Below the pieces are notes generated by a model that saw only the letters and a program-made list of their open reading frames with translations, made no database searches and had not been told where the DNA came from. The position numbers and the translations under genes were made by a program. This document shows positions 5,689 to 7,197 of a stretch of DNA of 7,197 bases, one piece after another (the stretch's first letter is position 1; every line of letters begins with the position of its first letter). Source of the DNA: an uncultured Coriobacteriaceae bacterium (GTDB lineage Bacteria; Actinomycetota; Coriobacteriia; Coriobacteriales; UMGS124); the NCBI GenBank assembly GCA_902783515.1, contig CACZRK010000014.1, forward strand, positions 1-7,197, given 5' to 3'.

Positions 5689-6407
5689 CGGACGTCGCGC
5701 GGGCGGACGCGCCGGCGGCGACCGCCCTCGTCGTCGGCGGGTCGCCGGAGCGCCCCTCGCCTGCGCTGCTCCGGCGCCTCGCCGCGGGTGCCGGGCTCGT
5801 CGTCGCGTGCGACGGCGGCGCCGACGCCTGCCGCGCCGCGGGCGTGATGCCCGACATGCTCGTGGGCGACGAGGACTCGCTCGAGCCCGCGTCGCTGCGC
5901 TACGTGCGCGAGGGCGGCTGCCGCGAGGTCAGGTTCCCGATGGACAAGGACGAGGTCGACCTCTCGCTCGCCGTGCGATTCGTGCGGCGCGAGCGGCCAG
6001 GCGTCACGCGTCTCGTGCTCACGGGCGTCTCGGGCGGGCGCCTGGACCACGGCCTTGCCGTGATCGGCATCGCCCTGCGCGCCGCGGACCTGGGCGTCCG
6101 CGTGGAGGAGGACGCCTTCGCCGCGCGCGTGCTGGACGCGCGAACCCCCGGTGCGCCGCGGGAGGTCGCCTTCGGGACGAAGGACCTCGGCAGGACGGTC
6201 TCCGTCATCGCGGCGCCCGGCGAGGCGTCGGTCACCGAGTGGGGCATGCGCTGGGGTGTGCGGGGCCTGGCGCTGCGGCCGCTCGGTGGCGAGGGGGTCT
6301 CCAACGTCGTGGAGGCGATGCCGGCGGGCGTGCGCGTGGAGCGGGGGAGACTGCTCGTCATCGTGCAGCGCGAGCGGATCGCAAAGGCCGTCACGACGGT
6401 TGCGTGA
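5685..6407 (+). CDS. thiN: Thiamine pyrophosphokinase
   Basis: This 240-residue enzyme transfers pyrophosphate from ATP to thiamine, giving thiamine diphosphate, the active cofactor. Family motifs are visible: ACDGGAD (residues 41-47), GDEDSL (61-66), KDEVD (88-92) and GVSGGRLDH (114-122), which hold the acidic and basic residues expected around the metal and substrates. Compared with the usual GDFDS and KDxTD forms, a Glu replaces Phe and a Val replaces Thr. The second half (about 150-240) matches the C-terminal beta domain seen in this family. The start ATG overlaps the thiD stop as ATGA with no strong ribosome binding site, so it is probably translated by coupling. The gene ends 11 bases from the convergent patatin gene. 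The symbol thiN follows the Bacillus name; the function assignment is firm. Confidence 0.9.
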   Translation: MTDVARADAPAATALVVGGSPERPSPALLRRLAAGAGLVVACDGGADACRAAGVMPDMLVGDEDSLEPASLRYVREGGCREVRFPMDKDEVDLSLAVRFVRRERPGVTRLVLTGVSGGRLDHGLAVIGIALRAADLGVRVEEDAFAARVLDARTPGAPREVAFGTKDLGRTVSVIAAPGEASVTEWGMRWGVRGLALRPLGGEGVSNVVEAMPAGVRVERGRLLVIVQRERIAKAVTTVA

Positions 6408-6418
6408 TCGCACGGCGC

Positions 6419-7197
6419 CTACGCGCGCCCCACGAACGCCAAGAGGGCGGGCAGCGCCCGCTCGCATGCCTGGTAGCCGTCCTGGAAGTCCAGGCGGAAC
6501 TTGTCGGGCGCATACTGGAAGCGCGCGACGCGCTGGGCCGTCGGCCTGAGCGCGAACGCGTCGCCCGCGTCCTCCATGCGCTCCACGAGTGCCATGGACT
6601 CGTTGTAGCGCAGGTGGCGCGCGAGCATCGCCGCCCGCAGGCGCGGGTAGGGGCGCAGCCACGCGCGCAGGTAGAGCTCCAGGTGCTGCGGCGGCTTGCG
6701 GTAGCCGCGCGGGCGAGACAGGATGAGGACGGCGCGGGTGCGCCCGTCGGCGAGCGCGCGCAGGACGGGGATCGAGTCCCGGATGCCGCCGTCCGCGCAC
6801 ACGCGGCCGTCCACCCGCGCGAGCGGCATGACGACAGGGATGGAGCTGGAGGCGACCACGCGCTCATAGACCTGCGCGCCCGTCGCGCACGTGGCGACGT
6901 CCCACCACACGAGGTCGCCGGTCAGCGCGTCCGTGGCGGGGACGAGCAGCGTCCCGCGTCCGGCCACGCGGTCGCAGGCGTCGCGCACGAGGGCGCGTAG
7001 CAAGGCGTTGATGCTCAGGAGGCCCTCATGGGGGCGGACGAGCCCGCGCGGGTTCAGCAGGCTGCGCGCCGGGACGCGGGCGAGCGCGGCGAAGTCGGGG
7101 GCCGGCGCGTCGGCGACGTAGCGCACGGCGTTGAGCGCGCCTGACGAGTTGCCGATCACGTAGGGGAAGACCACGCCGTGGTCGCGCAGGCAGGCGA
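6419..7197 (-). CDS. Patatin-like phospholipase family protein (YjjU-like), 5' end outside window
   Basis: Patatin-like proteins are serine hydrolases that use a Ser-Asp dyad, often on lipids or acyl esters. The frame runs in from beyond base 7197, so the GTG at 7174 is internal and the upstream glycine-rich oxyanion loop is missing from view. The nucleophile elbow GNSSGALN has its serine at 7145-7147, and the catalytic Asp lies in ADGGIRDSIP (Asp at 6791-6793). The C-terminal part, with SRPRGYRKPP and NESMALVERM, recalls E. coli YjjU and relatives, a group of unproven substrate. I see no membrane segment in the visible part. The gene converges on the thiamine pyrophosphokinase gene with only 11 bases between stops, and no terminator is evident there. 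Family assignment is good, substrate unknown. Confidence 0.88.
   Translation of the reverse strand, partial: ACLRDHGVVFPYVIGNSSGALNAVRYVADAPAPDFAALARVPARSLLNPRGLVRPHEGLLSINALLRALVRDACDRVAGRGTLLVPATDALTGDLVWWDVATCATGAQVYERVVASSSIPVVMPLARVDGRVCADGGIRDSIPVLRALADGRTRAVLILSRPRGYRKPPQHLELYLRAWLRPYPRLRAAMLARHLRYNESMALVERMEDAGDAFALRPTAQRVARFQYAPDKFRLDFQDGYQACERALPALLAFVGRA

Noticed and set aside
5334..6800. A 488-codon open frame on the - strand across thiD, the pyrophosphokinase gene and the patatin gene
   Set aside because: It spans three well-supported genes and both transcription directions and has no recognisable domain.
5807..7000. A 397-codon open frame on the + strand running from the pyrophosphokinase gene into the patatin gene
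   Set aside because: It is out of frame with the clear kinase gene and antisense to the patatin gene, with low-complexity Arg/Ala-rich content.

Overview
The window is very G+C-rich chromosomal DNA in which almost every base is used. It carries housekeeping genes in the order priA (3' part), def, fmt, rsmB on the + strand, then a small zinc-ribbon gene on the - strand, then thiD and a thiamine pyrophosphokinase gene on the + strand, and finally the 3' part of a patatin-like hydrolase gene on the - strand. I infer a high-G+C actinobacterium, most likely of the class Coriobacteriia (Olsenella/Atopobium/Collinsella relatives). The reasons are the strong preference for G or C at third codon positions, a PriA that keeps intact helicase motifs (unlike the degenerate PriA of Mycobacterium and its relatives), and the protein sequence style. 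This taxonomic call comes from recall and is not proven here.

Positions 1-4179 form a replication-restart and translation block. PriA reloads the replisome at stalled forks. After a 200-base gap holding small hairpins and a candidate promoter, def, fmt and rsmB follow with a 9-base gap and then a stop codon directly abutting the next start, which fits one translationally coupled transcript. Fmt formylates the initiator Met-tRNA, Def removes the formyl group from new proteins, and RsmB methylates 16S rRNA. A very long, nearly perfect inverted repeat at 4210-4274 separates rsmB from the convergent zinc-ribbon gene and probably terminates transcription from both sides.

Positions 4668-6407 begin with a divergent intergenic region and continue with thiD and the thiamine pyrophosphokinase gene, which overlap by an ATGA junction. 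ThiD supplies phosphorylated hydroxymethylpyrimidine and the pyrophosphokinase turns thiamine into thiamine diphosphate, so the pair suggests vitamin B1 salvage or partial synthesis. I see no TPP riboswitch ahead of it. The last gene is a patatin-like protein resembling the YjjU family, convergent with the thiamine pair and cut by the window end.

I found no mobile element, CRISPR array, tRNA, rRNA or defence system, and nothing that amounts to a new biological system. The points most worth a second look are the very large terminator-like hairpin, the altered SAM-binding loop of RsmB, the unusual context of the rare CTT leucine codons, the Fmt N-terminal extension and the lack of a riboswitch before the thiamine genes.
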